A DNA stretch of 64,000 nucleotides from Rhynochetos jubatus (taxonomy: Eukaryota; Chordata; Aves; Eurypygiformes; Rhynochetidae), in the NCBI GenBank assembly GCA_027574665.1, contig CM050651.1:8371501-8435500 (forward strand). Reading direction: 5' to 3'. The notes beneath the pieces were generated by a model. That model was not told the origin of the DNA and did no database searches. It was given only the letters and a program-made list of their open reading frames with translations. Below, piece by piece: positions 37,306 through 50,168 of the stretch. Made by a program: the position numbers and the translations under genes. How positions within the stretch are numbered: the stretch's first letter is position 1; the number at the start of each line of letters is the position of its first letter.

Positions 37306-40300
37306 CTGGAATGAGCCTCGGGGAGAGGGCGGGAAGGTGACAGAGAGACGCTTGAAAGAAAGGTTACATACCTCAGCGCTCTGAAAGGCTAAACGTATAA
37401 TCTTCCATAGGAGCTCTATAATTTCTACCCTGCCTGGTCATCTGGTAGGAAGAAAAACTGCTAACTGATGACAGCCTTAAAACAAGCAATTAAAGAGGTT
37501 TTGGGGTGTTTTTTTCTACCTGCAGGTAGAAATCATGAGAAAGGGGAGGGTATGAGGAAGGAGCAGTTTGAGTCTCTGGTATGTGGAATTAGTTACTGTT
37601 GGCAAAGCGTTGATTGAAATGTTACGGGAAGAGAGAAATTCATAATAGAAACAATACAGGAGCCTTTATTTTTACACAAACTTGAAAATAAACAGGTAAT
37701 TAATTTTCTTCCTGATGACTCCATCTGAAAAGTTTATGGGCTTTGCAAAGGCATTCAGGTGGGACCTCACTGGTCATGTAAGCATTACTCTGTCAGGTTG
37801 CTCCTAAGGATAGCCCCTGATGAGGGATCCTGCTCACTTCTCCATGGAAAACCCTTGGGATGCCCTAAGAATGCCCAGGCCCCTCTACAGTGCTCCACAT
37901 CTTGGTGCTTCTAAGTGTGAGCCTACATCCTTTGCAGCATCCCTGGGCAAAACCCTTTGTGCACCTGTGCCGTATCAAGGTTCAACCCATACTTGGCCAT
38001 GTTGTCTTGTATGAGGAGGACTCTCTGTGACCCTTATCTGTAGGCTTCCTGTAGCAAAAAGTGGTGGTAGCTGTAAGACTCTTGTGTTTGTGTGCTTGCT
38101 CAATGAATGTCCAGATCTGAAGCCATTTCCCAGGGTAGTGAGTCAAAGCATGAGATAAGTCTGGTCGTCATGTGACACATAATATCTTCCTGGCAAGTTC
38201 TAAACTCTGTTGTCCACCTTTGCTGCTCTTACACAGGCTGTATGCAAGGGCTGGCACTCTCAGCCAGGTCTGAGGGCACCCTGGAGCACCTCCAAGCTCC
38301 CAGCTGCGGTGTAGACTGACTCTCAAGAATCTTCAAGCAGGGCCTCCATCCTACCTAAATCCACACTTCCCCTTTGAAGAATTCTGTGAGGCTGGGTCTT
38401 CTGAAGACTCTGTTAAAGATGTGTGTAATACCCACTTCATTGTTTAAATAATGAAGGCTCTAGAGCTTGCGTTGCAAGTGGAGAAACCTTCTGGCACCCC
38501 TAACCTCAACCCTCTGACGACTCCTTTATTTCATCCTTGCATTGCATGCTGTCACTGCATCAAGTTGACCACAATTGCAGTTTGAGGAAAAGATCCTGCT
38601 GGGGAAATTAAACATGATATTCCCTCTCAGACAGATGTACCTCATGCTATAATCTGGGTTTTTTTTCATCTAAGTGCTCCTTTGGTTCATTCAAAAAAAA
38701 AAAAAAATGGCAGAAGTGCCGTATCTAACCACACACAGCATTTGGGCAAAGGTTTCAGAGCCTGGGTCGGAGTTTGGCAGCATGTACACTTGTTGTGGCA
38801 TGCAGATAGTCTGTAAAAGCATTGATAAAATAGCATTGTTCAGTGCCAGAGAATAAATGTTAAACCCAAAAACCCAGGCTGGAGTTTTATAGCAAATACC
38901 AGACAGGCTAGGTTTTTTCTATTGCCTGCAGAAATGTGGGAAGTATCCAGCTGTTCTTCCTGTACCTGTGATGTGAAGTGTGAGTAGCTCTACACAGGTG
39001 AACACTGGGCAGATTAAATCAATATTTGCAAGCAGAGCATAAGGTACTGGCATTTAATAAAACACCATACCAATAGAGTTGAATGTGTAGCTATCCTTCA
39101 TTAATGAAGAACCAAAGAAACATGCTGAGTGATGTGCTATCTTTTACATCACGTTAGTCCACATGAGACTTGGACAGAACTATTTATTATCCATTCTGTT
39201 TTCATAACTGAGGTTTTCAGCTCAAGCAGAGGGAGAGAAGATGCCAAGTTTCTTCTATTTCTTTTAACTTTGTCTTGAAGCAGCTGTTAATAGCATTCAA
39301 AAAACAGTATTACTCCTCTAAAGTTTACACTTCACTGGCAGTGTCTGTAAAGAAGCCAAAATTATGTTTTCACTGGGATCAGCGCTAGGAGGCTGGTAGC
39401 ATGTTAGGATGGAGATTTTCAGACTGTCGTACAGACCAAAATGACCACTGACGTGCCCGAGGGCTGAAAATGTTTGGCGGTAGAGAGGCATCAGCTATAA
39501 ATTTTAGAAATGGGGAGAATCTCTAGGATCTCTTAAAGGCCAATCCCAGTGATGAAACGGTATTTGAAACTGTCCAACCCGCATCCCTTCTCCCTCTCTT
39601 TGGGGCAGACATGCTGCAGCAGTTTAGTAGGACCTCACATCATTACTCTTTGCTAGTGCCTGAAGCGTGACAGGGTATTGACACCCATCAGCAGCCCTGG
39701 TTATGGCCCACCACCACCCAAACCCACAACGGTACCCGGGCACCCGCTACTGCATGCCCAGCCAGCAGCCTGCTGCTGCCATCCTCTCCATCCTTGGGAG
39801 ATGCCAGGAGGAAAGCCATGGTATGGGTGGCACAAATGCAACAGATTAATCCCCCACTGGTGACCCTGTGTAAATGAAGGTGTTTGCACAAGTTCTTTTG
39901 AGTTTCAACTGCCCTAAAAAAGAAGTTAATGAAAAAACAGCATGGTGGAATTTTTTACAGTGTTTGTCATGTGCATCTGCCATAGATATGTTCAATATTG
40001 TCTAATACGAGCTTTGCCAGAAGAGGTGTGTTTATAGAAAAAGATCATTTTGGAAGTCTATAATATTTGGATGACTCACTGGTGCTTCTCAACCTTTCTT
40101 AGATCTTTGCTGGCTTACACTAAATTATCTAAATTGGTTTAGCTGTTCTCATATAATTTATTTTCTATTTTTTCCTGGCAACATGAGGAGAAGATATTTT
40201 TTTGGCCTACAAAAGATTTGGGCAGTATGTAGAAGGTTTTTTTGATAGTCACTTTACAGTATTTTTCTGAGCTGAAACCGAGGAAACTGACCATGAACCT

Positions 40301-43300
40301 TTGAAGAAATTTCAAAGCTGTAATTACAAATGTCAGTGCTACTGCTGCACTTCAGAATTATATGGCACATGTATGCCCAAATAATATAAATATTAAAATA
40401 TATTTTTATTTATCTATGATAATTTGTGACTTGGGAAAATTACGGCGATCGTGTGTGTGTAAGATTGGAATGGAAAAGCTGGCAGAGCTGTGGCTACAGC
40501 AAACATCTCACCGTGCTTAAGTGAACAAAACCTCAGCATACTGTAAGGCATTATCAAAGATAGAGTACGTAAACACTGGATCAAAGTCCGCCAAACCTTC
40601 CCAGGCTAGGGAGTAGGAAATCCCTGCTTTCTTCCATTTCAAATGAACTCTAGGCAAAAAAAGTTGCAATTATCTAGGCAGCTTTAAGGAGATGAGTGAG
40701 CGGTTACCTTCGGAACAGCACGGGTGTTAAACATACACAGTTCAGGTGTTGCCTCCTGGCAGTTTTTGTGTGTTCTTTAATATTAATCTTTGTAATTTAA
40801 TAGGCATAAATAGAGATCATAATTACCTTAAACAAAAATGCTTTTAAAGTTTTGTCTGGCACATTATTTTGCACTTTTAGACTGTAAACCATACAGACAG
40901 AATTGTAACCTCGGTGGGAAATAGAGTACTAGGTATCTCTTTTTTTTAATCATGCAGCAGTAGGTTTTACTGCTGAGGTAACGGCCAAAGCTAGGAGAAC
41001 TTCCACGAGACTCACTTCGCATTATTTTAGTGATAGCCAGCGTTCAGACTATTTGGAAATCGTTTCTTATTCTGACAGTCGGTAGCATATGTAAGCATTT
41101 TATGGAGTGGTCCAGTGGGATCTGGGGGAATTTATGAGATGCTATGTGCCATAAAACTAGCTCGCTAATTCATAAATAACCTACTGAGCAAATGGAAATG
41201 AGGAAAACCTTTGCCTAAACCTGGAAGAAAAACGCAAAATACACTGTAGCAGCGTGTGTTGACCCTGCCTGCTGTCACTGCCGGGCGATGCTGATGTGCC
41301 CAGGCTCAAACCTGGCCTGTGGACTCTTTGGATAGACCAACCCAAGTCTTGAGGGTGCTTTCCAGAACAAGTTTAAGAGAGAGCCTTCTCTCCCGAGGGA
41401 CTGGGGCTGCAAAGGCTTACCAGTTCGGAGCCTCTGGCTTGCTTATGTGGATATAGCCGCTGGTTCACCCACTGTGATTGCACCACCAGCACAAGCTGCT
41501 TGCAGGATCAAGGCTTGGCTTAAGTCACCTCATGTCAAGACAGAGTGTGAAAGTGATGACAAAGGAAGAAAAAACCAAAAAATTCTCTTCCTGTGTGGTT
41601 GCTGAAATTGTGCCTGTTATAATTGGTCTGAGGGGAGGGAATCAGTGTTTTCATGTCCTCCTGAAGTTAGTTATTTATTCATTTGCTGATGTTGTTTCTA
41701 ATAGGTGAGGAATAGGGGGGTGTGGGGGAAGCTACAGGAGGCAAGTAATAAACAGAACAAAACACCCAAAATGGGGTCAGTCCCTTTCTCCCTCCCTTTT
41801 ATTTTCTTTCTGCCAGTGATGGCAACCCTTAAGAAGGAAAATCTTGTATCTGATTAGTGCCCCACTACTTTTAGGATTTCCTTTGCACAGCTGGCCAAGT
41901 TTTAGGTTTCTTTTTTTCTCTGTTGCACACCCCTTGTAAGGAGGAAAAGGCATTACAAGGTTTGAAAGCCCAGGGCAGGTTTGGTATTTTCCCCTCTTGC
42001 CTTCCTGCAACCTGTTAACCATCACCACATGAGGCTCTTCCTAAGATGTTTGGGGAGGCCAAAAGGAAGAGAGGAGGAGTGTGGGTTTAATTTGGTTTAT
42101 TGTTTATGGTAGGATGCCTAATTTCAGGTGAATGGCCATTTGTTATATTAGCTGATGTGTATTTTGATATTGTAATTTGCATTACTGGAGTCCTCCAGTG
42201 CCAAGATTAGCATCATAAAATGAAATAAAATAAACAAAAAGGGGTTAAAAAAACCAATCAGCCAGTCCAATTAAAACTGTGGCTGTCTGGAGCCATGGAA
42301 AAATGTAGCATAAACAGAGCTGCAGGATTTGCAGGGTGGAGCTGGCATTGGCAGTAAGGTGTACAGGTAGATACCTGCCTTTCTGATTTGGCCCAAACAA
42401 CCCACAGTGTGCTCCTTTTTGGGATCGGAGAACAAAAGTCAGGCAAACACTGCTGAACTGTGGGAGAAGCCAATCCGCAGAGAAAAAGTACCTGTTCAAA
42501 CAGTCCCCACTTTACTGAAACATCTCCAGTCTAAAGACTTTTAGCTCCTGTGCTTATCAGTTTATTGTCATGCTTTCTGGCAATTAGTGATCCACTTCAC
42601 CCCTTGCAAGCTCACATCACCGCTGAGCTAAACTGACAAGATAAACTCGGTGCTTAAAATTCCATTTCCAGTAATAGAAATGTACCCCATCCTGTCATTT
42701 TTTTAAGCGGACTTTTTTGAAGTTATACAAAATACCACCATATTAGATTAAGCCTGGAAGGCATGCGTTTAAAGGGAGAAACCTGTATTTATGAACAGTA
42801 TGACAGCTTATAGGTTTCACATTGTACCATTTTTGAAATAGCTGTTTTCTAATTGTCTTACCTGCTTTACCTTTTGACTTTGGCACTCAGATTTCTTCTT
42901 TTTATGTGTTTCACAATTTTTTTTCTTCCCCTCATCTGTTACTTTGTGTAATTAAGCCTGGAATCAGTAAACCACTTAAACACATAGTCCACTGTAGGCT
43001 TGTACTGGGGTTCTCTTGAAATCAGCAGATATGACGGTTCTACTCAAGTGGTTTGTTAAATCACAAACCCAAACCTTTGTTCTTCAGTCTTACTTTGGGG
43101 ACAGGGTGTTTCTTGAGCCTCGTTCGGTTCCCAGATGTCATGTCAATATGGGCAAGCCAGGTTTGCCTATTGAGAGTGTTTTCTTCTGGGGCACTTCTAG
43201 AAAACAAGTCAAAAGAAAAAGGAAATAGCCCTTTGAACACCAACAAAACTTTGTCTGGTCCGATTCCTGGATGATCATACTGGCTCAGCTGGAAACAAAG

Positions 43301-45659
43301 CTGATCTATAGGGCAGAGAAGTGTCCCACATTCCCAGCTATGTGAAAAGCAATGGCTGTGAGATGTTCTTCCTGTCCTGCAGCACAACAGAAATGCTGCT
43401 GAGGTCATAGCAAGATAGCTCTTCGCATGAAATACGGTGGCGCTTTTTTTTTTCTAACCAGCTTGCTGTCAGCCTGCTTAAAGGTGAGAGCTTATGGCAT
43501 GGTCCATCATCACAGGAGGCCTAACATCGCTGCCTGCCTGGGAGCTGGTGCCGTAGTGTCCCACCTCCCAAGTGTATATAGCCCCAGGGGCAGACCACGC
43601 TGGTGAGCCCTGGACAAAACCTGACGGACTGAGCAAGGGTTGGGAGAGCCCCTGTGTTTGAAGCAGTCTTGGAAGCCTATGGAGAACCTGAACTGAAGCT
43701 TAGTCATTTCTTAAATACGTGTGACCCAGCAGCATTTTGGATTTAATTGAGACATAGAGCATCCTCAAAGTTCAGCATCTGCCAGTCCCTTCTCAAAACT
43801 TGTCTTCCCTACTCTCCCCTTTGTCGCTTCTCTATACATTACCCTGAAAAAGGAGTGCTTATGAAAAAAACATAGTTATTCATCCTTCTCATTTGAATTT
43901 GCTGTACCAACCAAGTCAGCAAACACGAAAATGCTCTTAGAAAAAGTCTTTCATGTAGGTAACAGTGGACTTTTTTTTTTTTAAAGAGGGCAGTCTGCCA
44001 AAGGGTGTCCAGTATAAGCTTTTGTAGACAGCAGTTTTTCTACACAGAGCTGAGTTGACAGCTTTCCTCCTGGGATAATCACAATCTTCATTCTTCTGGG
44101 ACAAAATTGCTTCTGACAGTATAAAACCCAGGACATCTTTGATGTAAAATCTGACTCAAACACATGAATGGTGAGACTACAGAGTCATCCCATTCAAGAG
44201 AAAAATGTTAGAAGTGGAAACGAGATCAGAGGTGCCAGCTGAATTAATCAAACTAGTAAAATGTGAGGAAGTATCAGTCCATAAAGCTGCCTAATAAATC
44301 TGAGTGCACAACGTTTGAAGGGAAGTGTCTTTGGACGCTAAGCTGGGTGTCAGACCGGGAACGGGCGCTCTGTATGTGTAGTCCTGTCCTGTTGGTATAC
44401 GCATGATGCGCTGCATTAAATGTTTTGAATGTGCACTTTTTCAAAAAGTCTGTCTGAATCGCCAGTGCGGGTTGATGCAGCGTAATACGCAGTGGCGTGT
44501 TGTTCTCCCTCTCTCTTCCTTCTTGTTTGGGATGAGGACCCCGGGAGCTGTTGTCTCAAGTTGTGGGGGTGCACCTGGTGGGTTTGACGCTGTTCTTTCA
44601 GCCTGCCCTGCGGATGGCAGAGGGATAGTGGGTGCCACATGCCCCTAAATAGCAGCCACTTTGAGTTTATAAAGGTACTTGTGGATTTTTCCAGGGAAGG
44701 ATGCAGACTATCAAGATGGGTATCAACCAGCAAATGTTTTTCAGGGATAAAAGTAACAAACACTGCCATGTTTTTCTTACATTTTAAAAACTATGCAAAG
44801 ACAGCTGGGTTGCTCTGTCAGGAAATTTGCGTGGGTGATGCGACCCTTTCCAGGGTACTGTCCAGTAAGGCTCTCCCTGCTCTAGTCTGGCCTAGGGAAA
44901 GCTGCACTCCTGGAAAGCAGGTTGTGCAGGGAAAGTTTTTTGAGTAGCCCCTTCAACTCTACCCACAGAGCCATGACTACATGCCACCGCTTGGCCTGCT
45001 GCACCACAAATAGAGCGATGTCTATTGTTCAAGTCACCAGAGTCAAAGTCCGCATTGCCACAGTGATCCACACGAACTGAAGTTTCACCCTGGGCATCAC
45101 ACGCTGTCCAAACTGCAGGGTTTGCCACTGTTAGTGTTTTCATGCCAACTTGTTTCTGCATTAGTCTGTGTTCCCACCTTTTACTGCCATGTTATGCTAT
45201 TACTCTGGCATGAGAGGGTGACCAAATTCTGTGTCTGTCATGTGGCAATGCACTGTGGCAGTGCCTTGTCATCACCGGTGTGACTCCAAGGAGAACTTAT
45301 TCCCACACACCTGGCAATCCCGGCGCAGGGTGTAAATCTCAGTGAAGAACCCTAGGAGGACGTAGCCGACAGCGCGGGACGGTCGCTGTGAATGCGATGG
45401 CCGGGTAGCTCCCCCATCCCTAGGTGAGCGCAGGTTCGTTTCTGCAAAGCTCAGGAGGTTTAGGGATAAACGATGGTGCAGTTAAGCAAGATATTAATTG
45501 TGGAATCTGACCCAGGAATATTAATGGCAGTAATATCCCGGTAAGCCTGGATTTGAGCATCGTTTGCTTGAAAAGACTTGGAGATCCAGTTGAGTACTTC
45601 GACCCAGAAACGCAAAAGGAGGAGAGACGTTTCTGCTCCCGGAGAGTTCCAGCAAAGAG
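37306..45659. other. Unique DNA, no gene seen
   Basis: Holds A15 at 38,693-38,707, an AT-rich stretch at about 40,375-40,430, T10 at 43,444-43,453 and T12 at 43,971-43,982. Open frames reach at most 117 codons and have no recognisable domain. No mobile element was recognised. Confidence 0.4.
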
Positions 45660-46080
45660 CAAGCTGTCGCTCGTGAGGGGACAGCGAAAGCTCCGCTGCG
45701 CGAAGGTGGGCAGCGGGAGCGGCGGCGGGTCGGCAGGCGGCACCAGCGGTCCAGGCACCGGCGGCTCCGCAGGCTGCCAGCACCCTCCCGGGGGCGGGGG
45801 GGTGGTGGAGATGGGAGAGGAAGCGGGCGGGGAAAAGCCGTGCGGAGGTCGCTCGGGCTGACGGAGGCACAGAGCGTTCCCTATTCCTGCAGTCGGTACT
45901 TCCGCAGCAGGGCTCGCGGTCCGCCCGGTTTCCCGAAGGAACGGCTGCTCCTCAAGCTTGCTGGGAGCCCGGCCGGCTGCTGCGGCCGGCGGCGGCGTGG
46001 CGGGGGCTGCCTGGTCGCTCTGCCCCCAGCGAGCATCTCCGTGGTGCAGCGCTGCAGCGAAGCACGCAAGTCCCTTCAGC
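45660..46080. promoter_or_regulatory. CpG island, best promoter candidate in the window
   Basis: My count gives about 47 CpG in 420 bases at roughly two-thirds GC, an observed to expected ratio near 1, against strong depletion in the flanks. GC boxes (Sp1/KLF type) occur at 45,790-45,799 and 45,825-45,832. There is no TATA box at a fitting place. Open frames on both strands (45,553-45,861 plus, 45,840-46,118 plus, 45,460-45,870 minus) are Gly, Ala, Arg and Pro rich and follow from composition. CpG islands of this strength normally carry the first exon of a gene. The direction of transcription and the exon borders could not be fixed. Confidence 0.7.
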
Positions 46081-46442
46081 CCCGTTCCGCAAAACGCTTA
46101 GCCACACGCTGGCCTTAAATGATGTACTTAAAGCAGAGGCTGGTGAACTTGCGTAGTGCTCTTACGCTGACCTCGCGCCGGACAGCACAGAACTTAACGA
46201 GATGCTTGAACAAGTACTCAGTGATTTCCTGGATCAAGACCTAAATAGAAGATTGCCCCACCTGATATTTAAAATTAGATTAAGTTTAATTTTGCAGTCA
46301 GGACACTTCCTTGAAGTCACATCAATTTTCCATAAGTAGCTCTCGGAGGCGATGCCCTTGGGGTCTAATCCAGGCCCCCTTGATCAGACTCCTGTTGATG
46401 TCAGTGGATTTACATCGGGTCCTGGGTCCCCGCAGAGGAGAG
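46081..46442. other. Right flank of CpG island, no gene seen
   Basis: GC and CpG fall off quickly after 46,090. Scattered CpG continues to about 46,190. No exon could be supported. Confidence 0.4.
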
Positions 46443-46464
46443 GGAAGGAAGGAAGGAAGGAAGG
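46443..46464 (+). repeat. GGAA microsatellite
   Basis: Five and a half perfect GGAA units. GGAA is also the ETS-factor core, so the array lies about 360 bases beyond the CpG island as a possible clustered ETS site. It is more simply a short tandem repeat. Confidence 0.8.
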
Positions 46465-47740
46465 AGGCAGCTGAGATCACACCCTGCTGCCTGACCCCCC
46501 CGAGTGACTCTGAGAGCTGGCAAACGAAGGGCCACCTACCTCCTGTCCCACAGATGGGAGAAGACTGCAAGAGGCTGGCAGGGTGGTAGTGGCCGCATTA
46601 TGCCCTGCCGAAGCTGGGGTGCCTGAAAATTATCCACCCCCCATGCCCCGAAGTTACGGAGCACGGAAGGTGAATTAAGACATCCGTGTCATTTGTGCAG
46701 ACGAAATGTGCCAGTCTGCTGTGCTTTGCATTTACTGCTGGGATTAGGCAGGAGCGACTTCTGTGTCGGAAGTTAAGAGCGCCGAGCGCTGACTGTATGA
46801 TGTGAGTCCGTAGCTGTGGTCCTCCAGCACAAATGTGGGGTTTGAGGAGCTTTTAGCTCTATTTTCTTTAAAGAGGTGAAATGGATAAATCAACAAATAA
46901 ACCGAATTAGAACATAATCATAAATTTGTACAGATTTACATGCCTCTAGGTAGTAATATATCTACTCACTTCGGGGGGGGGGGTGGAGAAGGAAGTTACA
47001 AATTGAGTTTATGCTTTGGTTTTAAGTGTCCGAATGTGATACTGGAACCATTTTAAAAACACAGTAAGTACGGCTCAGTGAGAAATTCACACATAATCGT
47101 GTGCTCAAATTTTAGGTTTTTTTCTTCACGCGAAACATCTATCATCAGAAAGGGGAAACAGTCTCATTTAATTTGCGTTCCAGGTTACCAAGGAATTCTT
47201 CAGTTTGTTGCAGTAAGCCTGTGCAGTGTTTTGCTTAGCTACAGAAGCCAGAGGCAGATTGTATAATTCCCATTTCCTGATTATATGACCTACATAAGTG
47301 GAGGGGCAAGACTTGGATAGCTCAGTTTACGATCGGATGCAGAGTTTAAAGAGCTGTTCCCAAAATTAGAGCTCTGAAGGGAGAGTGTCTTCTCAGACCA
47401 GCCTGTTACAACCTCCTGTCCTGAAGTTTTCCTGAAGGATCCCTTCCTTTATATCTCCAGTTTGTCATATAATAAGGTTGACATGTAGCTGTACTTTATT
47501 AACATGAATATGTTCGCAGTGTGTTTTAAGTTGCAATTCGTGTCTGATGCAATCTGGTTGCCTTCATCTCACAGCTCCGAGACACTGGAGAGTAGCAGAA
47601 GCTCTTCTCTGGGACCAGTCCCTGGAAAGTTTCAGGAATAAATCTCCTGGGATCACCCTTCTGACAGATCCAGTGTATTCTCTGCCGTTTGTGGCAGTGT
47701 CAGCCACACAACACCCTTTTCCTTGCATTGGTCCCTTCAG
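46465..47740. other. Unique DNA with a G11 run, no gene seen
   Basis: A G11 run lies at 46,973-46,983. No coding or mobile sequence was recognised. Confidence 0.4.
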
Positions 47741-47890
47741 TCCATTGCTTAGTTTTTCCTCCCTTTTTTGAGGGGCACTTCCTCTCCTTTCCTCTGTCTA
47801 CAGGGATTTTGACTTCTTTCTGCTCTTTCTTAGTTTTGATCCTTCCTCCTCTCTTTATAGTTCCTCTTTCCTTGGGTCTTTCTGACCACC
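47741..47890 (+). repeat. Pyrimidine-rich low-complexity tract
   Basis: About 150 bases are dominated by C and T (TTCCTCCC and CTCTTT-type units) with scattered purines. The 141-codon frame at 47,689-48,114, rich in Leu, Phe, Pro and Ser, follows from this composition. Such tracts can form triplex DNA when they have mirror symmetry, which this one does not clearly show. Confidence 0.6.
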
Positions 47891-49896
47891 TTCAGCATAG
47901 TCCCCCTCACCTCTTGATTATGCCTTGCTCTGCAAGAAGAAATATATTCCCTTTTTCTTCTGCAGCCCTCAAAAGCCGTTTGCAACACCCTCTCGCACCA
48001 GGCCCCCACCTATTGCATGTCAGGCACCAAAAGGTCAAATCTGAGCACTGTCCATCCCCTCAGCCTGGTAGAGGTAGCAGTCCCAAAGCAGATTTTCCCC
48101 TCCTTCACCCCTGAAAGGAAGGAAGCAGCACTTTCTCTGCAGCTTTTTCTCCTGGCTGCCTGAAAGGCGGCCCTTTCCCCTCTTTGCTTCTGCCAAAGTA
48201 AGCACCGGCACCACTGCTGATGGTTATCCCAGCAGGGGAGAGCTGAGCCTGCTCTGCTCTCAGCATTGCCACCTCCATTTCTCCAGCTGCTTTGTCCCTT
48301 CATCTGTCTACTGGAGACTAAAAATTTAGAAGATGGAGGCCTCTTGCAGTGCAAGTGAAATAACTTAGTCCCTTAAAAGCTTAGGCCTGGTTTTGCGGTT
48401 GAAAAAACTTTGTTTTCTGAGTTCATAACTCTTCCCCACCCCAAGGATTTTAATTAGCAGAACATCAGTTGTCGGATACTTGTAGAAAATGTATGCTAGG
48501 ACAGAGTTTGCACACACAACCTGAAATAAACTCTTAAATGGATGTTGTTTGGAGATTTCATACCCCAGCTCTTCATCGTGAGTCTCAAACATAAATTTTA
48601 CATCTCTGTCCTCTTGCAAAATCCAAAATGGGGCTGGCAGCATGCAGGGTGAAGCATGAGGAGAGAGGGCTGAGATGGAAACCCACGTCCAAACATCCCA
48701 AACCTTTGAAAATGCTCAACATGGGGTCTGGATCCAAATGTCATGGCTCAGGCCCATCTCTGTAAAGAGTAAGAAAGAAATTAAACACCCTGTTCCTTTG
48801 GCTGACCAAGATATTATGATATTTTGTAATCATAACAAAAAGTCAGCAGCGGGGCCAAACTACATCTTGGCTGTTCTTTATCCCTGTAAGTGGTACAGAA
48901 AGACAAAAATCGGATGAGATGAGCAAATTTTGGGCTGTAAGGCTAGTGCAGATGTCCTCCTGAGAGAGGAGTTCCTTGCAGCTGCTGGCTGCAAGTCGTT
49001 GACTGTGAAGCTGCACTAGTTCCATGAGAGTGAAAAGGGTCCTGTTCCTCAGCAGCCCAGGCCAAGGACTGGCAAAGCAGAGCAAGGCTCTACTGCTCCA
49101 CTGAGGCTCCATTTTGTGCAAACGTTGATTTATGAGGCTCTTGGGGTGCAACAGTAGGAGGAGTGCCAGAAGGTGGGTGTGAGGGGCCACCTGAGCAAGC
49201 AATTGCAAGAAGAGTAGGTGACTCCTGTTTGGGTGACAGGCCCAGTCCCACTGCTGGTGGATGGAGGCATAGCTACAGGAAGGGACACTGCAGAGTTTGT
49301 TCAAGTCAGCTCGTGCTTGGCTTCACAGGCATGCTCCCACTGCGGTGCTACTCCCCTTACCAGTGCTGGTACCTTCCTCCTCCTCCCGTTTTGCATCATG
49401 GCTCCTGTGCTGTGCATAGAAGGTGGTTCTGTTTCTTGTTCTTTTGCAACGCTAGTAGCAGTTGGTTTAAATTTAATTTTCTTCTTTCCAACAAGCAATT
49501 TTTGGCAGTGCCGTCTTTGCCCTTCAGCTGTTTTAAATGTTTATTTCTCATTTTGCACATGTTTGACAAAGGCAGCACTTACACAATTCCTCTCTGAATA
49601 ATTCCCTTTCTCCCTAGAGCCAATAAAGTAAAGAGATTATAAAATGAGGCACTGCACTTCTGTGTTAAGCATCTAGATTAGTCATCTTGTTTCCCTACTC
49701 TAGAAACCAGTGCTGGGATATGAAACATTGAGAGGACCTATGGTCCAGCCACCCGGTGCGGTGCAGACATCTGCCAGCTCCTACTCAATGTCAGTTTTGC
49801 ATGCTGCCATTTTTCCTGACATGTGAACTCAGCTTTGCAGGGGCAAAGAAACTTGAACAACTCTACCCAACCTGTCAGTTCATAGCCCATACTTAC
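47891..49896. other. Unique DNA, no gene seen
   Basis: Open frames of 153 codons (48,843-49,304 minus) and 144 codons (49,163-49,597 plus) overlap in antisense and have no recognisable domain, so both are treated as chance. Confidence 0.35.
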
Positions 49897-50168
49897 CTTT
49901 CCTCTTGTCTCAAGGCCTTAGAGAACATAATTAAGTAGTGTGGGCTGCGTGGGGTGCCACTGGGGCGCTCACACTTCCCGGCACAGCGATGAGGATGAGC
50001 ATTAATGAATGCACATACATAGAGTGTACAGTGATTTACCAGCGAGGTAAAATGTCTCAAGACTTCACTGCTTTTAGACAGACAATTATTTTGTGCATGG
50101 GCATAGATTCCTTTGAGAAAACCATAAACCTTCCAGTTAATTATCTCATCCAAACAAGTCACCAGTGA
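49897..50168 (-). CDS. Candidate coding exon with consensus donor, unknown gene
   Basis: On the minus strand the segment ends AAAG followed by gtaagtat, which pairs perfectly with U1 snRNA. A modest acceptor (ACTCATTTAG) precedes 50,168. The 272 bases between are open for 90 codons in one frame and the frame stops at once after the donor, as happens when a real exon runs into an intron. The peptide ends MFSKALRQEER. Several Cys and His residues occur but form no known finger pattern. The gene is not recognised. The donor is strong and the acceptor weak. Chance is the main alternative. Confidence 0.15.

Noticed and set aside
38693..38707. A15 run considered as the tail of a processed pseudogene
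   Set aside because: No upstream coding similarity or target duplication is visible. The same holds for A14 at 22,281 and A13 at 30,503.
45460..46118. Open frames on both strands across the CpG island (102, 92 and 136 codons)
   Set aside because: They are Gly, Ala, Arg and Pro rich, overlap in antisense and follow from high GC, which removes stop codons. No domain or splice structure supports them.
47689..48114. 141-codon plus-strand frame
   Set aside because: It lies in a pyrimidine-rich tract and its Leu, Phe, Pro and Ser bias is explained by that composition.
48843..49601. 153-codon minus and 144- and 127-codon plus frames
   Set aside because: They overlap in antisense with no recognisable domain and no convincing splice sites.
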